Positions 45,233-56,020 of a stretch of 64,000 bases of DNA are shown here, in pieces; position 1 is the first letter of the stretch, and each line of letters starts with the position of its first letter. This DNA is from Exophiala sp. HKRS030 (taxonomy: Eukaryota; Ascomycota; Eurotiomycetes; Chaetothyriales; Herpotrichiellaceae): the NCBI GenBank assembly GCA_023897205.1, contig JAHWDD010000004.1:1488001-1552000 (forward strand), read 5' to 3'. A model generated the notes under the pieces. It was not told the origin of the DNA and searched no databases. It worked only from the letters and a program-made list of their open reading frames with translations. Made by a program: the position numbers and the translations under genes.

Positions 45233-46971
45233 CTAAAGTAGATGTCTAAATCCAGCAGCCCTTTGTGCTTCGGTCGGTCCACTCTTGCCGATGTCCTCAC
45301 CACGATCCATCTTGACATTCTCGCGTTTCAAGTAAAACCGGATCCAGGTGGCGAGAAGGATCGACACGATGGCGAACACGAGATTGACAGCAAATGCCTC
45401 GACATATCGCGGTGCCGAACGGTAGAGGTAACTGGTCCAGATATTGGGTGTGTTGGAAACGGCATTGATGGCGGCGATCGACGCGGCTCGTTTGACCGAA
45501 GGTTGATTAAGACTGCCCGTAATCCAGGAAAGGATAACGATCGAGGCCGAGTAGAACGAGGCCGGCATCAACATCATCGCGACATCTGAACAACCACGTC
45601 ATCAGTATGAAAAAAACGACAGACTCCAAAAGGATGAGGTCAAAACTTACAACGTGCAGCAATGTTCAAAGTCGAAACTGCAATAACGTTCGCCAGGACC
45701 GTAATGGCCAACGGCAACACTATATGGAGGTACCTCTCTTGTTTCCGATCCGAGTGGAAACCATTGATCAGCATGCAAAAGACGCACAAAATAAATGGTG
45801 GAGCAGTCAATCCGTAGGTCTTGTTTCGTGAGAAGCCCAATCCCCCAACGACAGAAGGGAAAAAGTTGTTGACGGCGGCGGAAATGTAGACCGATGTCAA
45901 GAGGGCCATGAACATCCACATCTTTGGGTCAAGCAAGGCGAGCATCAGACCTTTACGACCGGACACTTCGTGCGAGTTGTCTTGTTGACCAATATCAGAT
46001 TCAAAGTTCCAAAGAATCCACTGGCGTTCTTGCTCGGTGAAACCTTTGAGCTTGCGGATGGAGTTGGGCAGGATCAGTGCAAAAATGATGGCGACTCCGA
46101 TGGTGATGACTCCTTCGATAAGGAAGAGCTATAACAGTTGTGAGCATGGTGCTCAGGTGATTGGGGAGAAGGGGGAACAAATACTTACCCATCGCCATCC
46201 TTCCAACCCGCTTTTTCCGTCAAGTTTGAGAATTGCAATCGCAAACAGCCCACCAAAGGCATTTCCAAGCTGAGAGCCAGAGTACAATATAGCTGTGCGC
46301 ATGGCGAACTGTTTTCGCGAGTAGAAGAGACTGAGGTAGTAGAGAGCTCCTGGGAACTGTGGAAGGATGTCAGTACTCGATGTGACTCCTGTGAAGGGTA
46401 GGGTATTGGAAACTTACGAATGCCGCTTCAACAAATCCAAGGCAGAATCGACATGCCAGTAAACCACCAAAAGACTGGACCACTGCGGTCAAAGCTGATA
46501 TAAGACCCCATACTGCCACTGCGACACAGATGTACACGGCTGGATAAGGAATCTTTCCCACGACGATGTTGGAAGGTATCTGCATCAGGATATAGCCGCA
46601 GAACAGTATGCTGATACAGGTCTGATAGTCGACGGCCGAAAGGTTCAGGTCTTTGTCAATATCGGCCAATTTGGCACTGGCAATATTCTATCAAGGCGTC
46701 AGTTTGCTTATTTGATTCTTGCACAGTTGGTAGACTTTACCTGTCGATCAAGATAATTGAGGATATACAGCAGCGTCATACAGGGCATAATGAAGCAGTC
46801 CAACTTCAAGGTAGCCTTTCGGCCGAGGGAAGCAAGCTCGCTGTCAGAGAGGGTCAAGAGAGCTTCTGGTTTCACCAGAAAGGCATGCTCGGCTCGAATC
46901 TGGTCGGCTCCGACATCTTCTACTGCGAGAGTAGTGTCTTTCGCCTGCTCGTTATCGTTCTTTGGGTCCAT
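45233..46971 (-). CDS. MFS transporter, anion:cation symporter type (Dal5/Tna1-like)
   Basis: 499 residues from five exons (introns 46688-46740, 46357-46417, 46129-46188, 45586-45650; phases fit). ATG at 46969-46971. A 55-residue leader precedes LDCFIMPCMTLLYILNYLDRQ; the join to NIASAKLADIDKDLNL gives the subfamily's 'LDR.N...A' motif across the intron. The TM4-5 loop reads CRFCLGFVEAAFFPGALYYLS, again the 'R...GF.E..FFPG' signature. The C-terminus is short and charged. It would import an organic acid anion. Being convergent with the SDR and close to the sugar-acid dehydratase, it may bring in their substrate; that is inference. Confidence 0.88.
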
Positions 46972-48101
46972 ACTTCCTTACACCTTGAAGCCGTAGTAGT
47001 GGGACTATGAGAGAGAAGGTATTCAACGTACAGAAGTTGCAATGGTAGAGGAGCTTGTAGTTTCCCGAAACATAGACTGGTTGATTATATAAAGAAGGGT
47101 CTTGCACTTCTTGCAGCCCATGGGGTACGTCCTCACCGGTACTTTTGGAACCAACATAGCTGTGGAGAGATGGGGGTATCGCTGGGCATCCCATAAAGAC
47201 GTACAGTCATTAGCGTGGGACCCCCACGGGACAAGACACTTTGCCCATCGAGAAGTGACTTTGACGCGGTGCTCACATTTGAGGTCCTTATGGTAGGGGT
47301 CTGCGGGTCTATGCTTCCGTAGGGGAAAACCGAGCGCTGCCCCCGTTGCCGTGTGGTGTACCGACGACTGCTACAAATGGGACACGTGACCTGAGGATGG
47401 CGACGAGTCCCCGGCAGTATCGACTCGTTCTTGGGTTCCATTGTCGTGCTGAAAAGAACCTGTAAGATGAGATTGCATTTGCAATACTCGTCTTGCGGAA
47501 CGACCTGTTAACTGTGGTAGTGCATATGAAGCCTAAGATAAGGCGCATGTTCGGAGGCGAAGCAAGTAATCACAAAATGCATCAGTAAGCAAGACAATCA
47601 CAACCACGACGGAGTCTGGCTTTGAAGATTTCGGTGCCGGGCCTCGGAGCCTCTTTTTTAATGCCGTGGTAGACTTTTCCAGGTACCTCTAGAGGTAGTA
47701 GCCGTTGTTAACAACTGGAATAATCCTGGCATGGTCAGCGCCGAATTCACTGATGAAACCCTGACAATATTATCTCCCATCATTCCTACTCCTTCTATCG
47801 GATTGTCTCTGTTTTCAGTCATAGAAAACGCTCTTGAATTTCGTATCATCTTGCTTTTGTCAGCAGCTGCAGGTCAAGTCGAGATGATTCATCCAGAATG
47901 GAAGCAAGTGAATGCCATAGTAAACGTTCGTGGCAAGAAAGCAAACGCATGCTTGAGATGCCTAGGCAATGTGAACCAGGAGAGACCACACTGGCCAAGG
48001 GCCTAATGGCAACCCAGGACATATAAAGATGGTGAAGAACCTGCGCTGAAACGGTATCGTAGGAACCAAGATTCTGTGGAAACCATAGAGTATCGAAGGT
48101 G
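46972..48101. other. Divergent intergenic region between the MFS gene and the hydrolase gene
   Basis: About 1.1 kb. It should carry both promoters. No recognisable gene; frames here are short. Confidence 0.5.
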
Positions 48102-49028
48102 ATGAAGTCGATTTTTGGCTGGGTGCTCCTGGCATCCACATATGGTGTTGCCTTCTCCGAGTTTGTTACCAAGAAGAATGGTCTTCAAGTCGATGTTTAC
48201 CACCAACCGCCTGCAGGTGTTGTCTACCAGAACTCAACTGATTCTTCTTTCTCACCGACTGCCTTCACCTTGATCCACGGCGAACACGATGCAATTCTTG
48301 TCGATTCTCCAGCAACGATAGCTCAAGGTAAGGCCCTCGCACAGTGGATCAATCAAACGATCCCTGGCAAGCAACTGAAAACGGTGTACATCACACATGG
48401 ACACGGTGACCACTTCTTCACAGGACACATCATCCAACAGAGCTACCCCGGAGCCCAAGTGGTAGCGAAGAAAGACGTATATGACCATATGTTGCAACAA
48501 TATGAGCCTGCTGTCTTCAAAAGTGTTTGGGCTTCATTGTTTCCGGGAGGACAAGTTACCGATACTCCATTAGCTGCCAAAGTGTTGTCGCAAAATGGGA
48601 CATTTCATCTCGAAGGGCATGTACTTCAAGCAGTCGAGGTTGGTCAAAGTGATACTTACAACACTACTGCTTTACATGTTCCGGACCTTGACCTCGTGGT
48701 TGGAGGAGATGTGATATATGGCCATTGCCATCAGCTGTTCGCAGAAGACTCAAGTCATGAATTGCGGCAGAAATGGCTGATCAGTCTGGATGAAGCAGCT
48801 GCATTGAATCCGAAAGTCGTCGTCCCCTCTCATATGCAAGCTCATGATAGATATCAACCAAGCCACATCAACGAAACGAAGCGGCATATACACTTCTGGG
48901 AACAACTCCTCGCCAATTCGAGCAGCTGGCAAGAATTGGAAGCCAAGGTGAAGAAGGCTTTTCCACTCCGCACTGGCAACTTTGTCCCTCGCTGGAGTTC
49001 ACAGGCACCGTTCAGCGCGGCATTTTAA
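48102..49028 (+). CDS. Secreted metallo-beta-lactamase-fold hydrolase
   Basis: 308 residues, single exon, ATG at 48102. The first about 20 residues (MKSIFGWVLLASTYGVAFSE) form a signal peptide. The zinc-binding motif HxHxDH is at H99, H101, D103 and H104 (THGHGDHFF). Later ligand candidates are H (LEGHVLQ), D (VVGGDVIYGH) and the C-terminal H (VVPSHMQAH). The strand before the motif (FTLIHGEHDAILVDSPAT) is the standard start of the fold. Several N-glycosylation sequons (NQT, NGT, NTT, NSS) fit secretion. Relatives act on lactones, thioesters or lactams, so the substrate is open. Intronless among intron-rich neighbours. Confidence 0.85.
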   Translation: MKSIFGWVLLASTYGVAFSEFVTKKNGLQVDVYHQPPAGVVYQNSTDSSFSPTAFTLIHGEHDAILVDSPATIAQGKALAQWINQTIPGKQLKTVYITHGHGDHFFTGHIIQQSYPGAQVVAKKDVYDHMLQQYEPAVFKSVWASLFPGGQVTDTPLAAKVLSQNGTFHLEGHVLQAVEVGQSDTYNTTALHVPDLDLVVGGDVIYGHCHQLFAEDSSHELRQKWLISLDEAAALNPKVVVPSHMQAHDRYQPSHINETKRHIHFWEQLLANSSSWQELEAKVKKAFPLRTGNFVPRWSSQAPFSAAF

Positions 49029-49607
49029 TATATCCACGGAACCGAATCGGACGCAACAGCTCGCATGACGTGGACGATGTGTAAGACTGACAAGAGCATC
49101 TGTGTGTTGGTCAAGGAAAGGGTCGAAGTAAGTAGCCGCACAATCGCCCATCAAGGACATGCAAGAATTGAGGATTACCTGGTACTTGGGCAGGCAAAAG
49201 ACGAGGAAAGTCTGTCCAGTTTCAGGTCACGTGATATCGAGTTGCGTGTCGAAGCCAAAGATCCCTCAATCTGCGTATTTCAGCTTCGAGTTACTCCGTA
49301 TCTTACATAGGCAATGAGCGGCCTGTTGCAGTCCTCATCCATGCTTGTCAACTGCGAACAAATAACTGCCGGATTATGTGTTGTGTGCTGGAACGATCGT
49401 CCACTCAATTTGAACGTATGGCTGCTACGACGCATATCCCCATCCTCGAGTCGCTCTGTCCTCACGCTCGCGCCTCACAGGCGGTCCTAATTGCCATATC
49501 TACCGAGGGGAAATACCTCCAATCAGAAGGAGATGGTTCTTGGTCTGGTCCAGAAGTACAAGCCATTGATTGATGCTAGAAAACCTTGGGACAATACAAG
49601 AACTTGC
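49029..49607. other. Intergenic region between convergent genes
   Basis: About 580 bases with a perfect TACTCCGTA at 49292-49300. No gene recognised. Confidence 0.5.
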
Positions 49608-50791
49608 TCAGGCCGCGTTCGCTTTCAGTCGAACGTTGATTGCCTGTAGCAGAGTGTACAGCACTTCCAGCGTGGGAACAGGCACTCCTAGCTCTCTACC
49701 CTTCCTCACGGGGGTTCCGAGAATCACATCCACCTCCATTGGTCTGCCCATTTTACAGTCGATCTGCATACTGCTCCCGATGGGCGGCATTCCCAAAATC
49801 CTGTCGATCAAGGTATCAATCAGATTGTACTGAATTGGGACACTACATTTCCTGGCAACATCGATGACTTCTCGCATCAATCTTCGTGTCATGGGCATGG
49901 AATCGTCCGACGACTTGAGCCAGGTGTGAGTGTCAAGCATGGTGAGTGTGGTCAGCGAGTTCCAGGCACAATTCCAAACAACCTTCTCCCATCGCTGAAC
50001 TTGGATGTTAGCTTCGACATCTAATGGTGTCCCACCGGCTCGCAACAATGAGGCAAATTCATCGAGCCGGCTCTTCTCTGTGGCAGCATCGAGTTTCTTA
50101 TTGGGGAAAATCCCTATCTGGGTGTTTTCAGACGCCTGGTGTTTGACAAAACCAGGTTGGTCTTGCTTTGCGCCCACCCAGGTCTATTGTACTCCCCATC
50201 AGCGACCAGATGCTATTCTCACAGATTGAAAGACTTACCACGCAGCTCAGGATTGGAGACGTTGGAAAAGCTTCCCGGAATGGATCTTCGTTTCCCACCC
50301 CATTCTGGATGATGACAATGCAGGTCTTTTCACCAACGACAGGCGCCAATTGCTTTGGCACAGACGACTGGTCAATGGCTTTATGGACGCAGACGACATA
50401 ATCGTAGGTCTCCCCAGCCTCGGCAGGAGTTTTTAACACTGCATCTTCTATTAGCTTCGTATTCGCACAGACGATGGCTGTTCAACTCACCCTTGGCTGG
50501 TCGGACAACGTGATCGCCATGATTGATGCTACTTATATGAAGTCCCTAGTGACAACCATCAGTTCGTAGTCATTTTGATCGACAATGTATCCGGTGACTG
50601 ACATTGTTCTTGACTGCTTCATAATTCGAGCGAGCCACTACGGTAAGGCGTACACGGTTGCTTTGATTCAAGATGAATGCATAGAATGATCCGATGCTGG
50701 CCCAGAGCGTCAGAGACAGTGTTGGCCAAGGGTTCTCTTGAAATACTTACGCTCCTAGGCCATACAGCATAACATTGACTTGGTCAGCCAT
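49608..50791 (-). CDS. Ketopantoate reductase-like NAD(P)-dependent dehydrogenase (ApbA/PanE family)
   Basis: 321 residues from five exons (introns 50697-50750, 50546-50602, 50439-50490, 50184-50238). The start at 50789-50791 gives MADQVNVMLYGLGAIGSFYAF, with the GxGxIG nucleotide-binding motif created by joining exons 1 and 2. The family's conserved blocks follow: VVCVHKAID, IIQNGVGNEDPFREAFP, the lysine/asparagine region EKVVWNCAWNSLTTLT and a C-terminal helix bundle with SSMQIDCKMGRPMEVDVILG, matching the 'S.M..D...G...E.D...G' signature. PanE makes pantoate for coenzyme A, but fungi hold many paralogues in metabolite clusters that act on other 2-keto acids, and the setting here suggests one of those. 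Confidence 0.88.
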
Positions 50792-52787
50792 TTGTACGGA
50801 CGGATGCCTTTCTAACCGATGTGAAGGTGGCGCTCTGGTCTGCGTCTTCCAGGTAAGAAGTTGCGAGCACGCAACCTATATGGAATCCTGCTTCAGAAAT
50901 GTGGCCTTGCTACCCTAGTATCAATACTCATACAAGGTGCGATACGAGCGTGGCTTGGAAAACGCCCTTCAATGACAGCTTGTTGCATATTGTGATATTA
51001 GCCGGCATTTGTATCTTATTGTGGCGTGGGGGTTTTGGGGGGTGCGGGGGACGACGCATAATTACAATACCTTGCCTCGAGTAGGAGGACGGAGTGCTAC
51101 CTAGTAGTTAGGTTGTGATCTTCTTGAGACGAATAGGATGATGTGAGCATTTTACCTCGAAGCCATGTGCATAGAGCTGTCACACTCTCGTACAACAGAC
51201 TGTAGACTGTTGGAGCCATCCTAACTAAGCTAGGCAAAGGACAATGCTTGAAGCGGCTGCCATGCAGTAACCTCCTTTAGGCGACTACACACGATCCCCA
51301 GGCATCACCCCGTACGCCCTTCCAGGCTCAAGCGAGATGCAGCTTAACAAGCTGAAAGTTAACAAGGTTATGCTATTCTTGAAGAACCAGAGCAATCACC
51401 ATGTCAACATTGCAGAGAGTTTGGTTCTTGACTTCTGCTCACCATGTCAACCTGGATTGTCTCGATGTCAAATTTGCTCTCAGACGAGTCGTAACGATCA
51501 CTTTGACCATGTCAGAAGTGCATGTGTCAGGCCGCATTCTAGGGGTTCCCTCGAAACGCCATGAAACGGTTTAAAACAGACATGCTGCTGTTTGTGCAAA
51601 AGCCTACCTAAGCTAGAAAGATGGTCGCGTTAGAAAGAAAGCCAGCTTCTCTGTCTCGCCATGGATTCGACATGTAGATTCTGATAGTCGATTCAACTAT
51701 TAAGTCAGTCTTGTCCTCGCGGGGAGGATTTAGAAGGATTTGGCCAAGACCATGAGGAACAATCTAGGCTTTGTTACCTGAGGGTGTTGATGGTTTCTGG
51801 GAGAAGCTTGCCCGAGGAGGGAGCGCGGTGCCTACCATGCCTACTCGGGCTATATGATACCCCTCCCGACCAACTTGCCTTGGGTAAGAGAACAACGCTA
51901 AAAGCACCTAAAAGCACCTAAATGAACCTAAAAGGCCTAAAACCTCTACCTAGGCGATGATACGTTGTGCCCCGGGAGTGGCTTTCTAGGCGCACCAGCC
52001 ATAAGCCAGGAATGACTGCCCCCCAAGAGTTCAGCGTTCGTCGGGATCCCCAATAATCCCCGCTGACGTTTTCGTGGTTCACAGCCGATGCACCACCTAG
52101 ACACGCACTCTTGCTGCTTCCTCCTCCCCCCTCTCATTTTCCGCGGTCGCATGCGCTGCCCCGCTTCATCCTCTCTCTTTCTCTCTCATCACCCCAGCTT
52201 CTTGATTGAATCCCTCAGACCTCACTACGGCTTATCCTGATGCTGATGACCAAATTCCAGAGTGCCTGATGACGTTGCTGAGGCAGGTAACGAACTGCAA
52301 GTGCCTCTTCCACGCAGACTGACAACGTCTACCGCCCACAAGGCCACACAAGATCCTCCCACCGCCCTAAACACGATTGGATGCCACCAACGAGGCTACT
52401 GGCCTCGTCTACTGCTACTCCATTTTCTGGGGAAGCAAGAGCGAGACGGTCTGCCTCCCAGGCTAAACTTGCCTAGCGACCCCCAGCCTTGAGGATCTGT
52501 GTTCGACCGCGATTTTGGAACTTCACCTCGTCATCCACCAACCCTCCTCACTACGGCAAAAGTCCAACGACAATGCGCCAGACTCAATGTGTCCATGTTC
52601 ACTCCCGTACATCCCACTACAATCCTCCAGCATTTTAGATCACAAAGACGCCCAACCTCAACTCTGTCCGCGCCGTCTTTAGCGATTGACCGCCAAAACT
52701 CAAAGGAATCGGTGGCCCACTTGTTGTTGACTCAAAGTGCGCCGAATGGGCGATATCCAGCCTCAACTTTCCACCATCTCGTGAGTA
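50792..52787. other. 2-kb intergenic region with CCTAAA-rich tract
   Basis: Divergent region between the PanE-like gene and the zinc-finger regulator. It holds an interstitial CCTAAA-type repeat (listed separately). A pyrimidine-rich stretch with TCTCTC runs at about 52160-52195 is typical of fungal promoters and long 5' UTRs. No gene recognised. Confidence 0.5.
51898..51945. repeat. Degenerate CTAAAA/CCTAAA repeat, about 10-bp spacing
   Basis: Four to five CTAAAA or CCTAAA words in 48 bases, the first two in perfect 10-base units (AAAGCACCTA twice). It resembles but does not equal telomere sequence (CCCTAA). Confidence 0.6.
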
Positions 52788-55142
52788 ATGGATCAGGCGC
52801 AGCCTTGGAATGAGAGATTCCAGTGTCCATCATGCTCGAAATCGTTTGTGAGAAAGGCGCATATGCTACGCCACCAACAACAACGTCAGCGAATCTTTAT
52901 TGTTATTTGTGACAGAGCTGTTTCTGACTCGGAAGCACAGACATCGCTCAAAGACCATTTTCGTGCAATTTTTGCTCCAAATGCTTCAAACGAAGGTAGC
53001 GCGACCTCTTGTTCCCTATGCGCAGCAAGCATCCTGATTTTCAATAGTGACGTACTACGCGCTCATCAATTCCGATGCAAAGAACGAGGCGAAGCCCCGG
53101 TCCCAGAAGGCCAAAGTAAAGGCCGTAAAAGATCTTCGTGTTTATCCTGTGTCAAATTGCGGACGCGATGCGACCAAGAAACTCCTTGTGGTCGATGTCA
53201 AGAACTCGGCAAGGAGTGCGTCCGAGGTTGGCCACACCAGCTGATTCAACCTGTCCAGCAGAACTAATGTGACGTGTACAGTATCGAGCCCTCAGAAGCC
53301 ATCGTCACAGAGACCAAAAAGTCGAGATGCTATTCCCATCCAGCATTTACTAAATACCCCAGATGGCGACGACTTTGTTGGCCGCTTTCCCATCCGCAGC
53401 ACCGTATCTGCTCCGACCGAGGATGAAGACGACACTACATTAGGCGAGGTGGAGATAGGTTCCGAGACTTCACACTGGAGCGAGGACTACGACGTGAATG
53501 ATGCTTTCGTCGGCGCACATATATCGGATTTTGACAACCTCAATTTCGACACTTTCTTTGGTGGCTTCGACACACTCACATTCAGTTCCTATCCAGACAT
53601 GTCACAGGCCACAAGTGTGGGAGATCTTGCTTCACCAATGGCCATGGCATTAGAGCCTCGAGCATTCGAGATTCGTCAATTGCTTCTAACGACAGCATCA
53701 TCTCTCTCGAATGAATTTCCCCAGTCCATCAATCTACTCCAGTTGGCTTCAGATATCGAGCTTCTCACTCATACCGAGCTTGAGCATTGTATCAATTTGT
53801 ATTTCGCAAACTACCACAGGCATTGTCCGATAGTACACCGGCCATCTTTCCAACCGACTGTAGCTCCCATACCTCTGATATTGGGTATGGTGGCCCTGGG
53901 TGCGATGTACTCGCAGGAACGGGCGAAAGTTCTCTGGATGAAGAACCTTCTGGACGTGATGGAAGCATACATCTTCTCCTGGCCAGGACTGAAGGACGAT
54001 TATAGTGGCTTTTTCACACTCGCCGAAGCCCCTGACGAAGAGACCCTTGACTTTCAATTCCAGTTATTCCAAGGAGCTTACTTGATGGTCGTTGTACAAT
54101 TTTTTGTCGGAAATCTGTCGGGCCGGAGAAGAGCCCGGAGGCAGAGATTCACGACAGTAATAAGTGTATGCATCTCGTCCCAAGCCCGAGACCCTACTAA
54201 AGTCTTTCAGATTGCAAGGTCCTTCCGCCTACCAGTCGCACAGCATGACGGTATAATCACAATTCCAGATGAGGTTGCGTTCCAGCAATGGATCCGGCAA
54301 GAGGTTCGAGTACGGTGAGTCATCATATTTCCCATCGCATGCGACACTCACTGATGTGCGACGCATGCAGAACCATGAACATATTGTTGGCACTCGATTC
54401 TGCAATGGGCATATTCAATAATGTCCCTGCCCGCGTTAACTACATCGAACTCGACCTTCAGCTGCCTTGTCACCCAGAGTATTTTGAGTTGTCCAGTCAT
54501 GCCGAGATGCTGGCTCGATCGTCCTTTCCTCAAACACGAATGAAACTCATCGATGCTTTCCAAAGACTGTTTTCTCCTCCCCGGGAGTTGAAGGCAGCAT
54601 TCCATGACGAAACATTATGTTGCTGGGATATGCTGTATCTCATTCATGGTATGCAAACGTCCTTGTTCAGACCATTGCCTCCTGATACTAACACTCACTT
54701 GATAGTCCTCTTCACCCATTCCACACAACACTTGTTTGGTAATCCAATGAATCGAGCTTCACCATCGACGCTCTCGACTGGGTCGTCATTTATAATTGAA
54801 TCGATCAAGACGGCACTGAACAACTGGAAGACCCTGTGGGATGGGGCCAAGAAGAGGATGCCTCGACCTTTTGCCAGCGAAATGGGATTCGAGACATCTG
54901 CAGATAGTTACTGGACCTTACTCAGGATGATCGTACAGAAGTTCGAGGTCCACTCTGCGAACACCACCACCGCCGAGATCAACAGTGCCCTGAATAGCAT
55001 GTACGGTGACGACCACACCCAAGCCGGGCTCAATTCCAACGGCACAAGTCAGAGCGGCGTGTCACTTGGCTTGGATTTCATGCCGCTCGAGGCAGATTGT
55101 GATAATCAAGGCGCTCATCTGAGGAAAATCTTGGGACGATGA
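52788..55142 (+). CDS. Transcription factor with two C2H2 fingers, a Zn2Cys6 cluster and fungal middle-homology region
   Basis: 677 residues from seven exons: introns 52885-52940, 52996-53047, 53227-53281, 54166-54210, 54315-54370, 54649-54705, all phases fit. Finger 1: FQCPSCSKSFVRKAHMLRHQ, completed by a His made at the first splice. Finger 2 is carried by the 55-base second exon and the start of the third: FSCNFCSKCFKR then SDVLRAHQFRC. A binuclear cluster follows: CLSCVKLRTRCDQETPCGRC then QELGKEC. The acidic linker (TEDEDDTTLGEVE) may activate. From about residue 290 the fungal-specific domain has LYFANYHRHCPIVHRPSF. Fungal factors with this finger order regulate catabolic and secondary-metabolite genes. 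The flanking PanE-like and VAO-like genes are natural targets, by position only. Confidence 0.9.
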
Positions 55143-56020
55143 AGGCATTTGGGCGAAATTGCATTGGCTGACTACAATATGTCATCCTAAGGAAGTGACG
55201 CAAGCGACCGAGATCGCAGAGATCGATCACGTTGATATACCCCAGGTTTAGAATGGACATTTTCCAACTGGGATTTCCATACCCATCGGTCTCATGGTAC
55301 TGTACATGGTTCCAGCATGCATGCCATGGCCAAGGCCACCCGTCTCTAAGTTAGTGTCATGAACGAGATTATCTAGTGAGGAGATCTCTCGAATGTCGCC
55401 GCTGACTATTCATTCGAGCCATACTTTGGTGAATTCAGCACTTCGAATGGAGACATCTACTGGGAAAGTTCTCACCTCCAGGAAGATAGGGACCAACCAA
55501 ATCCATTTACTGTACGATCATGATCGCTATCCCCAATGGTGTCCTTGACTTGTCAATGGGCGTTTTCCTTAGGCATTATTCTTCCCTGTCGAACTCACAG
55601 GGACGCCCAGGCCAACACCCTTGCCTAGCTCACAAGGGGAAAATACCCATCCTCCACTATTGTAGCACGACACGGACCTGGAGCTGGAGTCGGTGGATTG
55701 AGGGGCATTGCGGAGATGATTGTCGAAACACTTCGGAGCAAGTCACTTCTGTTACCATCCTGCCGGCCTGCATAGAAGAGTACACGAAGCTCTGTTCGTG
55801 GGGCAAGGAGAATTGCCATTTCCAACTTAGCGAAGAAAGGGCCAGACCATTTTCCGCACCAGCCTCTTGGACATCGGATATGTACCAGACTCTCCTGTAC
55901 GGTGTATGTAGGCTAGAGCTGATTTAACTGAGGTGTTCTCCGTACACTTGGGAGAATTCATATCACTTCCAGCATCCAAGTTCGGTCCCATCCGTGTCTT
56001 CATCTTTCAAGCACAATACA
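55143..56020. other. Intergenic region, promoter of the VAO-like gene
   Basis: About 880 bases. Frame 55520-55927 has no family features and is not called. Nothing else seen. Confidence 0.5.

Noticed and set aside
51898..51945. True telomere or contig-end repeat
   Set aside because: Units are CCTAAA/CTAAAA with spacers, not tandem CCCTAA, and genes continue on both sides.
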